A stretch of DNA of 64,000 bases from Desulfovibrio sp. JY (GTDB lineage Bacteria > Desulfobacterota > Desulfovibrionia > Desulfovibrionales > Desulfovibrionaceae), in assembly GCA_021730285.1 (NCBI GenBank), contig CP082962.1:1612001-1676000 (forward strand), in the 5' to 3' direction. Below the pieces are notes generated by a model. It saw only the letters and a list, made by a program, of their open reading frames with translations. It was not told the DNA's origin and searched no databases. Shown one piece after another: positions 42,291-51,892 of the stretch; positions within the stretch are counted from its first letter, which is position 1; each line of letters opens with the position of its first letter. The translations under genes were made by a program, and so were the position numbers.

Positions 42291-44861
42291 CTAGGCCGTG
42301 GCCCAGCGGATGAGGCCCAGGGAGTGGGAATCGAGCAGCAGCGGGTGGTGGGGCAGGATCCGCACGGTATAGCCGAAGCGGCCGGCCTCGGTGGGCTGGA
42401 TCTTGCCGGTATAGATCTGCCAGCCGTCGGGGGTGATTTCGCTGGGCTGCATATTGACGGTTTCGCGCTGGGCGAATTTGCCTTCGTAGTCCAGCCGGCC
42501 GGCGTAGATCTGGACTTCGACGTCCTGGGGCCGGATGCCGTTCAGGTGCACTTCGGCCCGCACCAGCACCGGGTCGCCGACGTGGAGTTCCTCGGGGTCT
42601 TCGGAGCGGATGTTGCGGATATCGAGGCTGCTCCATTTGGTCATCATGTCCATGCGCCAGGAGGCCAGGTCCTTGGCGGCGGCGCAGTCGTCGCGGGTCA
42701 GCCGGTTGTAGTTTTCCAGCGCCGGCACGTAGGCCACGCGGGCGTAGTCTTCGACCATGCGGTGGGAGTTGTAGAGCGGGGCGAGCTGGCTGATGGAATC
42801 CTTCATCTTGCGGATCCAGTTGCGCGGCAGGTTGCCGTGGTGCCCGCGATCGTAGAAGGTCGGGATGATCTCGTTTTCCAGAACGTTGTAGAGGGTCTGG
42901 CTTTCCACGAAATCCTGGTAGCCGCCATCCTCGTATTCCTCGCCCTGGCCGATGGCCCAGCCCACGCTGTTGTCGGGCTTCCAGGCCTCGGCCCACCAGC
43001 CGTCGAGGGTGCTGTAGTTGAGCACGCCGTTGCACATGGCCTTCATGCCGCTGGTGCCGCAGGCTTCGAGCGGCCGGCGGGGGGTGTTGAGCCACACGTC
43101 CACGCCCTGCACGAGATAGCTGGCGATTTCCATGTCGTAGTCTTCCAGGAAGACCATGTTGAAGCGGCACTCGGGGCTCTGGCAGATCTGCACCAGTTCC
43201 TGGATGATCTTTTTGCCTTCGTTGTCGTGGGGGTGGGCCTTGCCGGCGAAGATGAACTGCACGGGGTGGTCGGTGTTGGAGAGGATCTTGAGCAGTCGCG
43301 CCTTGTCGCTGAGCAGCAGATTGGCCCGCTTGTAGGTGGCGAAACGGCGGGCGAAGCCGATGGTCAGCGTCTGGGGATCGAGGACTTCCTCGGCGTTTTG
43401 CAGTTCCGCGCGCCTGGCGCCCCGGGCCAGCAGCTGATCGCGCAGCCGTTCGCGCACGTAGCCGACCAGCCGTTCGCGCAGCCGTTCGTGGGCGCGCCAC
43501 AGCTCGGCGTCGGAAATCAGATGCGTCTGGGCGAAGACGCGGCCGGTGTCCGGATCCTCGCGCCAGTTGGCCCCGAAGTAGCGGTCGTAGAGGGTGGCCA
43601 GGTCCTGGGCCACCCAGGTCGGCACGTGCACGCCGTTGGTCAGCGCCCCGATGGGCACGTCCTCCACGGGATACTGGTTCCAGACGCGGTTCCACATCTT
43701 GCGCGAGACCACGCCGTGGAGCTTGGAGACGCCGTTGTTGAAGCGCGAGAGCTTGAGCGCCAGGACCGGCATGCAGAAGTGCTCGGCGTCGTTTCGCGGG
43801 TCCTCGCGGCCAAGGGCCATGAGCACCTTGAAGGCCAGGCCCAGGCGCTTGGCGTAGTCCTCGAAATAGGCCTGGATCAGGTCCGGCGGAAAGCGGTCGT
43901 TGCCGGCCGGCACGGGCGTGTGGGTGGTGAAGATGGAGCTCGAGGCCACGAGTTCCATGGCGGCCTCGAAGGAAAGCTTGTGCTTGTCCATGAAGATGGC
44001 GATGCGCTCGAGGCCGGCGAAGGCGGAATGGCCTTCGTTCATGTGGATGACCTTGGGCTTGAGCGAGAGCGCTTCCAACGCCCGGATGCCGCCGATGCCG
44101 AGCAGGTATTCCTGGCGCACCCGGGTTTCCAGGTCGCCGCCGTAGAGCCGGTTGGTGAGCTGGCGGGAGGCGGGCTGGTTTTCCGGCACGTTGGTGTCCA
44201 TGAGGTAGAGCGACACCCGGCCGACCTGGGCTTTCCATATCTGGGCGTGGACCCGTTCGCCCTTGAGGTCGACGTGGATCATGATGCGCTCGCCGGCGTC
44301 GTTTTTACAAAGCGACAACGGCATCTGCTCGAAATCGTATATCGGGTAGCGTTCCTGTTGCCAGCCGTCGGCCGTCAGGTACTGGCGGAAATAGCCCTGC
44401 TGGTAGCACAGCCCGATGCCGACCAGGGGCACGCAGAGATCGCTTGCCGACTTGAGGTGGTCGCCGGCCAGGATGCCGAGCCCGCCGGAATAGACGGGCA
44501 GACAGGCGCTGATGCCGTATTCCAGGCTGAAATAGGCCACCACCGGCTGGCCGTCGCGGTCCGGAAAGGGGATGGAGGTGGTTTTGCGGGAAAGATAGGT
44601 CTCGAGGATCTGGCGCAGGTCGCCCACCCGTTCGACGAAAAAGTCGTCCTCGGCCAGGGTTTCCAGGGTTTTTTGCGGCAGCCGGTTGAGGAAGCCCACC
44701 GGATTGCCCGAGCACTCGCGCCACAGTTTCCGGTCCACCTGGGCGAAAAGCGTTGCAATGTCGTCGTTCCAGGAAAAAAGCAGATTGTAGGCCAGATCCC
44801 AAAGCGCATTGAGCTTTGGCGGCAATTTCGGCACAACGCTATAGACGCGTAACGGCTGCAT
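42291..44861 (-). CDS. Alpha-glucan phosphorylase, GT35 (DUF3417-containing type)
   Basis: 856 residues, the usual size. The N-terminal DUF3417-type region (SWNDDIATLFAQVDRKLW) precedes the GT-B phosphorylase core, with YFSLEYGISACLPVYSGGLG, HMNEGHSAFAG and PLP lysine in CGTSGMKAMCNG. The enzyme releases glucose-1-phosphate from alpha-1,4-glucans with inorganic phosphate. A C-terminal beta domain ends the protein. It faces the chemoreceptor gene and stands apart from the second phosphorylase at the window end. Confidence 0.92.
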   Translation of the reverse strand: MQPLRVYSVVPKLPPKLNALWDLAYNLLFSWNDDIATLFAQVDRKLWRECSGNPVGFLNRLPQKTLETLAEDDFFVERVGDLRQILETYLSRKTTSIPFPDRDGQPVVAYFSLEYGISACLPVYSGGLGILAGDHLKSASDLCVPLVGIGLCYQQGYFRQYLTADGWQQERYPIYDFEQMPLSLCKNDAGERIMIHVDLKGERVHAQIWKAQVGRVSLYLMDTNVPENQPASRQLTNRLYGGDLETRVRQEYLLGIGGIRALEALSLKPKVIHMNEGHSAFAGLERIAIFMDKHKLSFEAAMELVASSSIFTTHTPVPAGNDRFPPDLIQAYFEDYAKRLGLAFKVLMALGREDPRNDAEHFCMPVLALKLSRFNNGVSKLHGVVSRKMWNRVWNQYPVEDVPIGALTNGVHVPTWVAQDLATLYDRYFGANWREDPDTGRVFAQTHLISDAELWRAHERLRERLVGYVRERLRDQLLARGARRAELQNAEEVLDPQTLTIGFARRFATYKRANLLLSDKARLLKILSNTDHPVQFIFAGKAHPHDNEGKKIIQELVQICQSPECRFNMVFLEDYDMEIASYLVQGVDVWLNTPRRPLEACGTSGMKAMCNGVLNYSTLDGWWAEAWKPDNSVGWAIGQGEEYEDGGYQDFVESQTLYNVLENEIIPTFYDRGHHGNLPRNWIRKMKDSISQLAPLYNSHRMVEDYARVAYVPALENYNRLTRDDCAAAKDLASWRMDMMTKWSSLDIRNIRSEDPEELHVGDPVLVRAEVHLNGIRPQDVEVQIYAGRLDYEGKFAQRETVNMQPSEITPDGWQIYTGKIQPTEAGRFGYTVRILPHHPLLLDSHSLGLIRWATA

Positions 44862-45092
44862 GCGGTTCCCCTCTTACGGCTTATTGCATCACGGCGCGCA
44901 TCGCCGCGCAATATCGGCGCCTTGCCGGCATCTACCCACAAGGCCCTTCAAATTGCAAGGCCGGTTCCAAAACGTCACGACCATGACACCAGTCTGAAAA
45001 AATGCGTTATTTCAATAGGTTATATTTTATTTACAAAATCAACAGATACGGTAGGTTATCGCCCTTATTTCACCAGCCGGGAGGTCGTCCAC

Positions 45093-45557
45093 GTGTCCGA
45101 CGCCACAAGCATCCTGCGCATCAAGTTTCTGCGCGATTCCAGCCGCGATAATCCGCCCACGGTCGCCACGCCCGGCTCGGCCGGGCTGGACCTGCGCGCG
45201 GACATCGACACGGATGCGCTGACCGTGTCCCCCGGCGATCGCGTGGCCGTGCCGACCGGCATCGCCATCGAAATCGACGCTCCCGGCGTGGCCGGCTTCG
45301 TCTATTCCCGCTCGGGACTCGGCGCCAAGCACGGCCTGACCGTGGCCCAGGGCGTGGGCGTCATCGACCCCGACTACCGGGGCGAAATCACGGTGTGGCT
45401 GCTCAATACGTCCAAGGAGCCGGTCACCATCGCCCGCCACGAGCGCATCGCCCAGCTCGTGCTCGCGCCCGTCGTGCGGCCCGTCATCATGCCCGTGGAG
45501 GAGCTCGGCGACACGTCGCGCGGCAGCGGCGGCTTCGGCCACACCGGCAAGGCGTGA
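45093..45557 (+). CDS. dut: dUTP diphosphatase
   Basis: 154 residues from GTG with GGGAGG upstream. All five trimeric-dUTPase motifs are visible: PGSAGLDLRA, RSGLGAKHG, GVIDPDYRGEI, RHERIAQLVL and GSGGFGHTG. It hydrolyses dUTP to dUMP and pyrophosphate, keeping uracil out of DNA. The AT-rich stretch at 45000-45060 upstream probably holds its promoter. Repeat module D3-E2-C2 separates it from argD, which runs the same way. Confidence 0.95.
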   Translation: MSDATSILRIKFLRDSSRDNPPTVATPGSAGLDLRADIDTDALTVSPGDRVAVPTGIAIEIDAPGVAGFVYSRSGLGAKHGLTVAQGVGVIDPDYRGEITVWLLNTSKEPVTIARHERIAQLVLAPVVRPVIMPVEELGDTSRGSGGFGHTGKA

Positions 45558-45574
45558 GGCGAGGCGAGGCGGGA

Positions 45575-45906
45575 GGGGGAGGCCTCCGGCGGCCAGGGGA
45601 GGCGCTGCCTCCCCTGGACCCCTCCGCCGGGAGGCCGAGGGCCCCCCGGACCCCCCTGACGGGTGCGTGCGGTGCTTGGGCGACAGCTTTGGGCGGCGGG
45701 AGATCGACGTTTGTTGCCGCAATCGGCCCGTCGGCACGAGGCGCGTTGCGCCTCGACGCCGGACGAGATTGCGGCAACAAGGTGCGCCAGCGGCGAAGCG
45801 CCGCATGGAAAGGCAAGATTGGCGGCATAACTTTTAGGAGTTTTTGGGGAGGGTGGGGGTCCGGGGGAGGGAACCCCTTTTTGCAAAAAGGGGTTCCCTC
45901 CCCCGG
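45575..45906 (+). repeat. Composite repeat module D3-E2-C2 (about 340 bp)
   Basis: Directional copy of the module at 6629-6975, again in the order gene stop, D, E, C, next gene. D3 includes CCAGGGGAGGC and GCCTCCCCTGG arms (45593-45617). E2 has arms TTGTTGCCGCAATC (45711-45724) and GATTGCGGCAACAA (45767-45780) around GAGGCGCGTTGCGCCTC (45738-45754), then GCGGCGAAGCGCCGC (45790-45804). C2 (45861-45906) has arms ending GGGAACCCCTTTTTGC and its complement. Confidence 0.8.
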
Positions 45907-45943
45907 TTCCTCCGTTTCCTCCCTCCCCCCAAGGAGGAATGCG

Positions 45944-47143
45944 ATGAGCGAGGCGTTCGACGCGCTGCAAGCGCGGGAGCAGGCAGCGGTCATGAGCACC
46001 TATGGCCGGTATCCGTTGGCCGTATCCTCGGCCAAGGGATGCCGTCTGTATGATCTTGATGGCCGTGAATACATTGATCTTTTGGGCGGGATTGCCGTGT
46101 GCAACCTGGGGCATTGCCGCGAGGAGATCGCCGAGGTGATCGCGGCCAAGGCCCGCGAGCTCGTGCATGTGAGCAACCTTTTCTACCAGCGTGAGCAGGT
46201 GGAGCTGGCCGAGGCGCTCAAGGCCACCTGCCATGCCGGCAAGGTGTTTTTTTGCAATTCCGGGGCCGAGGCCAACGAAGGCGCCATCAAGCTGGCCCGG
46301 CGTTACATGCGCACGGTCAAGGAGCGCGACGCCTACGAGATCGTCACGCTGACGCATTCCTTTCACGGCCGCACCCTGGCCACGCTGACGGCCACCGGGC
46401 AGGACAAGATCAAGTTCGGCTTCGATCCGTTGCCGGAGGGGTTCGTGACCGTGCCGTCCGGCGACATCGAAGCCATGCGGGCGGCCATCGGGCCGCACAC
46501 GGCGGCGGTGCTGGTGGAGTGCATCCAGGGCGAGGGCGGGGTGAACCCGCTTTCCAAAGAGTACGTGACGGCCCTGGCGGCGCTGTGCAAGGAAAAGGAC
46601 ATCCTTTTCATGTGCGACGAGGTGCAGTGCGGCATGTGCCGGTCGGGCCGGTTCTGGGCCTTCCAGAACTACGGCGTCGAGCCGGACGTCTTCACCTGCT
46701 CCAAGGCCCTGGCCAACGGGCTGCCCATGGGCGCGGTGCTGGCCACGGACGCCGTCGCGGCCGGATTCGTGCCGGGAGCCCATGCCACCACGTTCGGCGG
46801 CGGGGCACTGGTGTCGGCAGCGGCGACCAAGACCCTGGCCATCATGCGCGACGACCATCTGGCCGAGCGGGCGGCGCGCATGGGCGACTTCGCCAAGGCC
46901 CTGTTCGAGGATGTGAAGGCCCAGTGTCCCGGCAAGATCGAGACGATTCGGGGCATGGGACTCATGCTCGGCATCGTGCTGACCTTCCCCGGGGCCGATG
47001 TCTGGAAGAAACTGCTCGATCGCGGGTTCGTGCTGAACCTCACCCAGGGCAACGTGCTGCGGCTGCTGCCGCCCCTGGTCATCGAACAGGAAGACCTGAA
47101 ACTCTTCGCTTCCGCCCTGGCCGACGTCCTGGGCGAGGTGTAA
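45944..47143 (+). CDS. argD: Acetylornithine/ornithine-type aminotransferase
   Basis: 399 residues, class-III PLP aminotransferase. FFCNSGAEANEGAIKLAR, SFHGRTLATLTATGQ and the PLP lysine region FTCSKALANGLPMGA are present. It converts N-acetylglutamate semialdehyde with glutamate to acetylornithine in arginine synthesis, possibly also succinyl-DAP in lysine synthesis. AAGGAGG precedes the start. argD calling is by family and length; related ornithine or GABA aminotransferases cannot be fully excluded. Confidence 0.88.
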   Translation: MSEAFDALQAREQAAVMSTYGRYPLAVSSAKGCRLYDLDGREYIDLLGGIAVCNLGHCREEIAEVIAAKARELVHVSNLFYQREQVELAEALKATCHAGKVFFCNSGAEANEGAIKLARRYMRTVKERDAYEIVTLTHSFHGRTLATLTATGQDKIKFGFDPLPEGFVTVPSGDIEAMRAAIGPHTAAVLVECIQGEGGVNPLSKEYVTALAALCKEKDILFMCDEVQCGMCRSGRFWAFQNYGVEPDVFTCSKALANGLPMGAVLATDAVAAGFVPGAHATTFGGGALVSAAATKTLAIMRDDHLAERAARMGDFAKALFEDVKAQCPGKIETIRGMGLMLGIVLTFPGADVWKKLLDRGFVLNLTQGNVLRLLPPLVIEQEDLKLFASALADVLGEV

Positions 47144-47215
47144 GCGCGGGCAGGGGAGGCTTTGCCTCCCCTGCACCACACCATACCAAAGCCGGAAAAA
47201 GTTTTTGAAGGGGGT

Positions 47216-47250
47216 CCAGGGGGAAACTTTTTCAAAAAGTTTCCCCCTGG
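47216..47250 (-). terminator. Hairpin B5, family-B gene-end palindrome
   Basis: CCAGGGGGAAACTTTTT and AAAAAGTTTCCCCCTGG form a perfect 17-bp stem around a single-base loop. It lies eight bases past the stop of the minus-strand radical SAM gene and beyond argD. Confidence 0.65.
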
Positions 47251-47257
47251 CCTTTTT

Positions 47258-48745
47258 CTACCGAAACGCCCGGGTGACGAAGGTCCAGGCGGATTTCACC
47301 ACGCTGGCGACGCCCTTGCGCCGGCCCATCTCCATAAGAATCGACAGGCTCTGGCCGGGCTCACTCAAGTATTTGAGCAGCTTCTTCTTGGCCACGCGGC
47401 GGGAGAAGATGCCGTACCAGCGGTCGATCTCCTCGGCCGGCAGGTCCGGATATCCCACCACGCAGGAGCCCATGCCGTCGAAGCTGGTCAGGTCCTTGGC
47501 CACCAGGTAGCCGCGTTCGCTGGCCCAGGCGTACATGGGCGTGCCGGGATAGGGCACGGCCTTGGACACCTGCGCCGTGTCGGCGTCGAGTTCCTCCATG
47601 AAGGCCAGGGACTTCTTGATGGTTTCCTCGGTTTCGCCGGGAAGGCCCAGGCAGAAGGTGGCGTGGGTGCGGATGCCGCATTCCCGGCACCATTTGACCA
47701 CCTGCCGGCATTTATCGAGGTCGAGCGGCTTGCCGATGGCTTTGAGGATGTCCGGATCGGCCGATTCCACGCCGAATTTCATGCCGATGCAGCCAGCGTC
47801 GGCCATGGCGAAAAGCGTCTCCCGGTCCACGAACATGGCGTCGCCCATGACGGTCCAGGGAATTTTGATCCCGCGTTCCTTGATGGCCGCGCAGATGCCG
47901 AGCACGTGGGATTTTTTCACCACAAAGCTCTGGTCGTCGAAATAGAACTGCTTGGCCCCGAAGCGTTTGATGCAATATTCCATCTCCTCGGCCACTTTCT
48001 GCGGATCGCGGGGCCGGTAGCGCGGCGAGGCGTACATGATGTGGCGTTCCTGGCAGTAGACGCAGCCGCAGGGGCAGCCGCGCGAGGAGACGATGTTGAT
48101 GCAGGGCGAGTAGAGGGTGAAGTCCGGGTAGATGGTGGCCGGAAAATCCTCGCGGTCGGGGAAGGGCAGGCTGTCGAGATCGGCCAGCAGTTCGCGCCGG
48201 CCGGTATTCACGATTTGCCCGTCCTTGCGGCAGACCAGCCCGGGGATGTCGGAGAGGTCTCCGCGACCGGCCATAAGCGCCTCGATCACGTCCTTGACCG
48301 TCATTTCGTATTCGCCGATGGCGGCGAAATCGAGGCAGACGTTTTCGGTCAGCAGCGCCTCGGCGGCCACGGTGGCATGGTTGCCGGCCACGAGCACCTT
48401 GCAGCCGGTTTCCCGCTTGAGCCTGTCCAGAAAGCGCAGGTCGTCGGCCAGGGTCAGGGCGGCCAGTTCGGTGACGATGAGGTCGGGCTTGCGCCGTTTG
48501 ACCTCCACGAGCATTTCGGCGTCGGTGAAGTCCATGACCACGCCGTCGAGGCCCGAGCAGGCGGCCTTGGTGTCCCGTTTGCAGAGGGCCAGGGCGTAGG
48601 CCAGCCAGAAGGGAAAGGGATAGTAATCGACGGACTTGGCGTAGCCGATGGTCATGGGCCAGCGGGAGCCGGCCTTGATGAAGTGACGGACCTTGCCGTC
48701 AGGATCGACTTTGACCCCGGCCAGATTGGCGAAAAGGACATTCAT
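47258..48745 (-). CDS. B12-binding-domain radical SAM enzyme (paralogue)
   Basis: 495 residues. N-terminal cobalamin-binding-type domain (VLFANLAGV at the start, KVLVAGNHATVA in the fold), then the radical SAM motif SSRGCPCGCVYCQ, YFDDQSFVVKKSH and the conserved LGLPGETEETI. Same architecture as the enzyme at 22442. Family members act on lipids, tetrapyrroles or other hydrophobic substrates. It stands alone, so no pathway is shown. Confidence 0.85.
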   Translation of the reverse strand: MNVLFANLAGVKVDPDGKVRHFIKAGSRWPMTIGYAKSVDYYPFPFWLAYALALCKRDTKAACSGLDGVVMDFTDAEMLVEVKRRKPDLIVTELAALTLADDLRFLDRLKRETGCKVLVAGNHATVAAEALLTENVCLDFAAIGEYEMTVKDVIEALMAGRGDLSDIPGLVCRKDGQIVNTGRRELLADLDSLPFPDREDFPATIYPDFTLYSPCINIVSSRGCPCGCVYCQERHIMYASPRYRPRDPQKVAEEMEYCIKRFGAKQFYFDDQSFVVKKSHVLGICAAIKERGIKIPWTVMGDAMFVDRETLFAMADAGCIGMKFGVESADPDILKAIGKPLDLDKCRQVVKWCRECGIRTHATFCLGLPGETEETIKKSLAFMEELDADTAQVSKAVPYPGTPMYAWASERGYLVAKDLTSFDGMGSCVVGYPDLPAEEIDRWYGIFSRRVAKKKLLKYLSEPGQSLSILMEMGRRKGVASVVKSAWTFVTRAFR

Positions 48746-48943
48746 GGGCGGACGATTCTCCTTTTGGACGGTCGCGCGCCGTCCCCGCGCGGCTCGTTAT
48801 CATGGTCGCGGCAAAACCGAAAGGGAAGGCGGGGTGGCCGCTCCCGTACGAGAGCGGGAACTCTTTTCTGAGGAATATCTCTTTCTCAGAAGCGTTGGAT
48901 AGTATGTTATTTCAAGAGATAAAAAGTTTAGGAAGGGGAGAGC

Positions 48944-48984
48944 GCGAGAGGGGAGAACCCTTTTCAAAGGGTTTCCCCTCTCGC
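48944..48984 (-). terminator. Hairpin A5, family-A gene-end palindrome
   Basis: GCGAGAGGGGAGAACCCTTTT faces a complement ending CTCTCGC, with flank AAAAAGTTTAGGAAGGGGAG. It lies about 33 bases past the stop of the minus-strand metallo-hydrolase gene, in matching orientation. Confidence 0.6.
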
Positions 48985-49017
48985 ATTCTCTTGCCTCTCT
49001 GCCTCCCTGCCTCCCCC

Positions 49018-49752
49018 CTACCGCAGTTCGCGCACGCGCACGTCGATGCCCGAATCCTTGAGCAGGGCCACGAGCTTGGTCGGGTCCGTTTCGCCGAAGT
49101 GATAGGGATAGAGGACCTTGGGCTTGAACATTTGCGCCGCCTCGGCCGCCATTTCCGGCGTCATCGTATAGGGCAGGTTCATGGGCAAAAAGGCGATGTC
49201 GATATTCTTGAGGTTGGCCATCTCGGGGATGTTTTCCGTGTCCCCGGCCACGTAGACGCGCAGGTCGCCGAAGGTCAGGATGTAGCCGTTGCCCCGGCCC
49301 TTGGGATGGAAGGGCGTTCCCGGCGCGCGCATGTGCTTGATGTTGTAGGCCGGCACGGCTTCGACGGGTATGCCGGCGACGGTCGCGCTCTGGCCGTTTT
49401 CCAGCACCGTGCCCCGACCGAGCTTTTCCAGGCAGGGGCCGGTCAACACGATGGCGGTGTCCGGGCCGGCAATCTTGGCGATGGCTTCGGGGTCCAGATG
49501 GTCGCCGTGCTCGTGGGTGAGCAGCACCAGATCGGCCGGGGGCATGGTCCCGTAATCGCCCACCTTGCCGAAGGGGTCCACGTAGATTTCCTTGCCGCCG
49601 TATTCGAAGCGCAGGGAACCGTGGCCGATGAAAAAGATGCGCAGCGGGCCGCCCGAGGTGGCGAATTCGTCGGACGCCGGAGCTGCCGCGAAGGCCGGCG
49701 CGGCCAGGCCGAAAAACGCCACGCAGGTGAGAAGAACGCATTCCGCCAGCAT
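49018..49752 (-). CDS. Exported metallo-beta-lactamase-fold hydrolase (UlaG-like)
   Basis: 244 residues. A signal peptide (residues 1-23) is followed by an MBL domain with the metal motif HEHGDH at 80-85 and YVAGDTENIPEM later. It resembles UlaG-type hydrolases, which open small lactones or phosphoesters. Export from the cytoplasm is unusual for UlaG and would place it in the periplasm. The start follows GGAGG. It is not linked to an obvious pathway. Confidence 0.8.
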   Translation of the reverse strand: MLAECVLLTCVAFFGLAAPAFAAAPASDEFATSGGPLRIFFIGHGSLRFEYGGKEIYVDPFGKVGDYGTMPPADLVLLTHEHGDHLDPEAIAKIAGPDTAIVLTGPCLEKLGRGTVLENGQSATVAGIPVEAVPAYNIKHMRAPGTPFHPKGRGNGYILTFGDLRVYVAGDTENIPEMANLKNIDIAFLPMNLPYTMTPEMAAEAAQMFKPKVLYPYHFGETDPTKLVALLKDSGIDVRVRELR

Positions 49753-49817
49753 GGGAACCTCCAGGGATGAGTTTGCCGCCTTTTACCAACCTTCGCGGCG
49801 AAGGGGAAGGTGACGCG

Positions 49818-51512
49818 TCATGACCGTTTTGCTCCCCGGCGCAAGCGGTAGCGGGTGGCCGGTCCCCGGCCGTCCTTGTCCAGGACGCCACGGCTCACGA
49901 GGTCTTGCAGGTCGTGCTGGGCCGTGCGTTGGGGAATGTCGCCGCCGGCGTCCTGGTAGTCCTGGCGCGAGAAGACGCCGCGATCGACCAGGGCAAGGAG
50001 CGCGGCGCGCTGCCGGTCGGACAGGGAAGCGTCGCCGAACGGGTCGGAGGCGGAGGGAGGCTCGACGGGGGACGCGTCTGCCGTCTGGCGTGCTTTTGGC
50101 GCGATTGGCGACCTCCTTTCCAGGGGAAGGGCCTCACGCGGCGCGCCGTCGCGACTGTCGCCGAGGGTCACTTCCCTGGCGAGCAAGGCCGCGATGAGCC
50201 GGTTGCAGACACGCTTGACCCTGGTGACCTCGAGCCCGCTGTCCGGCAGTTCGATTTCCCGCAGATGGCCTTCGTGGCGCATTTCCCGCAGGGCATCGGC
50301 AAGGCGCGTCATCGGCTGGACAATGCGGCCGGACAACACGACGATCAGGACGGCCAAAAGGAGCGCACTTGCGGCCGTGGCCAGAAACAGGATGTTGCCC
50401 TGGTCGAACTGGGCCGCGCGCGGCAGCAAACTGCGGTCGATATAAATGACGCCGCCCACGACTTCGGTTTTGTCGTCCGGCCCGCTGGCGAAGCGCACCG
50501 GCGCGTAGCCGACGAAGTCGTCGCTGGAGGCGATCTTGGGCGGTCCGAACCCCGGTTCGGCGCGTTCCATGCCGGCGTGGCCCTGCCGGATGGCCTCGAT
50601 CATGCGCCAATAGGCTTCATGGTCCGGGGCCGGGCGAAACGCGCCGTCGTCGCCGGGACTGCCGGTGTCGCCGGAAAGCCCCGGCTTGACGCCGGCAACC
50701 GAGATCTCGCGTGTCGGTTCCGCCACGTTCTCGGATTGGAAAAGCATCCAGCCCTGGTCGTCCACAAAGAGGCTTTGCCGGTTTTCCCGGGTGCGGTGAA
50801 AGCCCAGGATCGGGGACTGGGGCGAGTTGTACAGCGACAGGATGTTGCGGACGGCCCGGGCGTCGATGGACAGAACCAGGAAACCGGCCGGTCGGCCGTC
50901 CGGCCCGGCCACGGGCGTGGTCAGGCGAAAAAGGGCCAGATTGCGCTGGCGCGGCTCGAAGCCCAGTCCCATGGGCGGGTAATAGACTTCGGTCAACGCG
51001 GACAGGCTGACCTGGCCCGGCTTCAGGGACGTTGCCTTGCGGGGGAGCGCCAGGGGACCGTTTTGGGCCCGGCGCGCCACATCCGGCGAAACGTCCGCCA
51101 CCCGGCCGTCGCTTTTGAGCAACACCACGGGATCGTCTGGGCCGGCCGGGATGGAGGCCGCCTCGGCATAGACCATGCCCCGGGCGGCGGCGGCGCCTTC
51201 CATGAAATCGTGCAACCGCTCCCGGGTCACGGGCTTGTGGGCCAGGGCCACGGCGTCCTCGCGGCAGCCGGCCAGCAGATTTTGGAGCTCCCGGGCCTGG
51301 GCCAGGGTGAGGCTCAGGGAGCCGCGCGCGATGGCCGTTTCCACGGAGGAATTGGCCGAGCGCATGAGCAGGAGCCCGGTTGTGGCCAGAAGCACGATGA
51401 CGGCCGGAACAAGGATGAAAAGGAGCGTTTGACGGATGCTCCACGGCGTGCGCGCGCGGGCATGGCGGTCGGTTGGGGGCTGATGCCCGGCCAGGCTGAA
51501 ACGTCGCAGCAT
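49818..51512 (-). CDS. Membrane sensor with extracytoplasmic Cache-like domain, HAMP and C-terminal winged helix
   Basis: 564 residues. TM1 (about 28-50), a periplasmic Cache-like domain (about 55-370), TM2 (373-395), HAMP-like segment (396-445), then a disordered stretch and a C-terminal DeoR/wHTH-like domain (LSDRQRAALLALVDRG, AQHDLQDLVSRGVL, ending RYRLRRG). No kinase or MCP domain is present. It looks like a one-component regulator fixed in the membrane. GGAGG precedes the ATG at 51512. The divergent gene (51893) is a likely target. Confidence 0.7.
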   Translation of the reverse strand: MLRRFSLAGHQPPTDRHARARTPWSIRQTLLFILVPAVIVLLATTGLLLMRSANSSVETAIARGSLSLTLAQARELQNLLAGCREDAVALAHKPVTRERLHDFMEGAAAARGMVYAEAASIPAGPDDPVVLLKSDGRVADVSPDVARRAQNGPLALPRKATSLKPGQVSLSALTEVYYPPMGLGFEPRQRNLALFRLTTPVAGPDGRPAGFLVLSIDARAVRNILSLYNSPQSPILGFHRTRENRQSLFVDDQGWMLFQSENVAEPTREISVAGVKPGLSGDTGSPGDDGAFRPAPDHEAYWRMIEAIRQGHAGMERAEPGFGPPKIASSDDFVGYAPVRFASGPDDKTEVVGGVIYIDRSLLPRAAQFDQGNILFLATAASALLLAVLIVVLSGRIVQPMTRLADALREMRHEGHLREIELPDSGLEVTRVKRVCNRLIAALLAREVTLGDSRDGAPREALPLERRSPIAPKARQTADASPVEPPSASDPFGDASLSDRQRAALLALVDRGVFSRQDYQDAGGDIPQRTAQHDLQDLVSRGVLDKDGRGPATRYRLRRGAKRS

Positions 51513-51892
51513 GGGGCCTCCAGCGTCCATCCGGTTTGGCGGGATTGGCGCAATTATTCGTTTCGGCGATATGTTGCGCAAAATCATGCCGCGTTTGTCA
51601 AGGGCAATTCCGTGAAATATGGCTTCTCATCGTATGACGCGCCGGCTGCCGTTACTGGCTGTCGGCGGGAAAAGGGCGCGTTTGCAGACGATGGCGCATC
51701 CTCCGGGTCCGGCAATCTCCGTGGTTGCCTGGCAGCCGGTTTCCGTTTACAGGGCTCGCTTATGCCCCGACGAGTAGCCCCCATGACGAAGCACGTGCGC
51801 TTGCCCGTGCCTCTTTGCGCCGTGTCCGCCATGTCCCGGACCGGCATCGCGCCGCGTTGTCCGGCAGGCTGGGCTTCGCCAGAGGTGATGGT

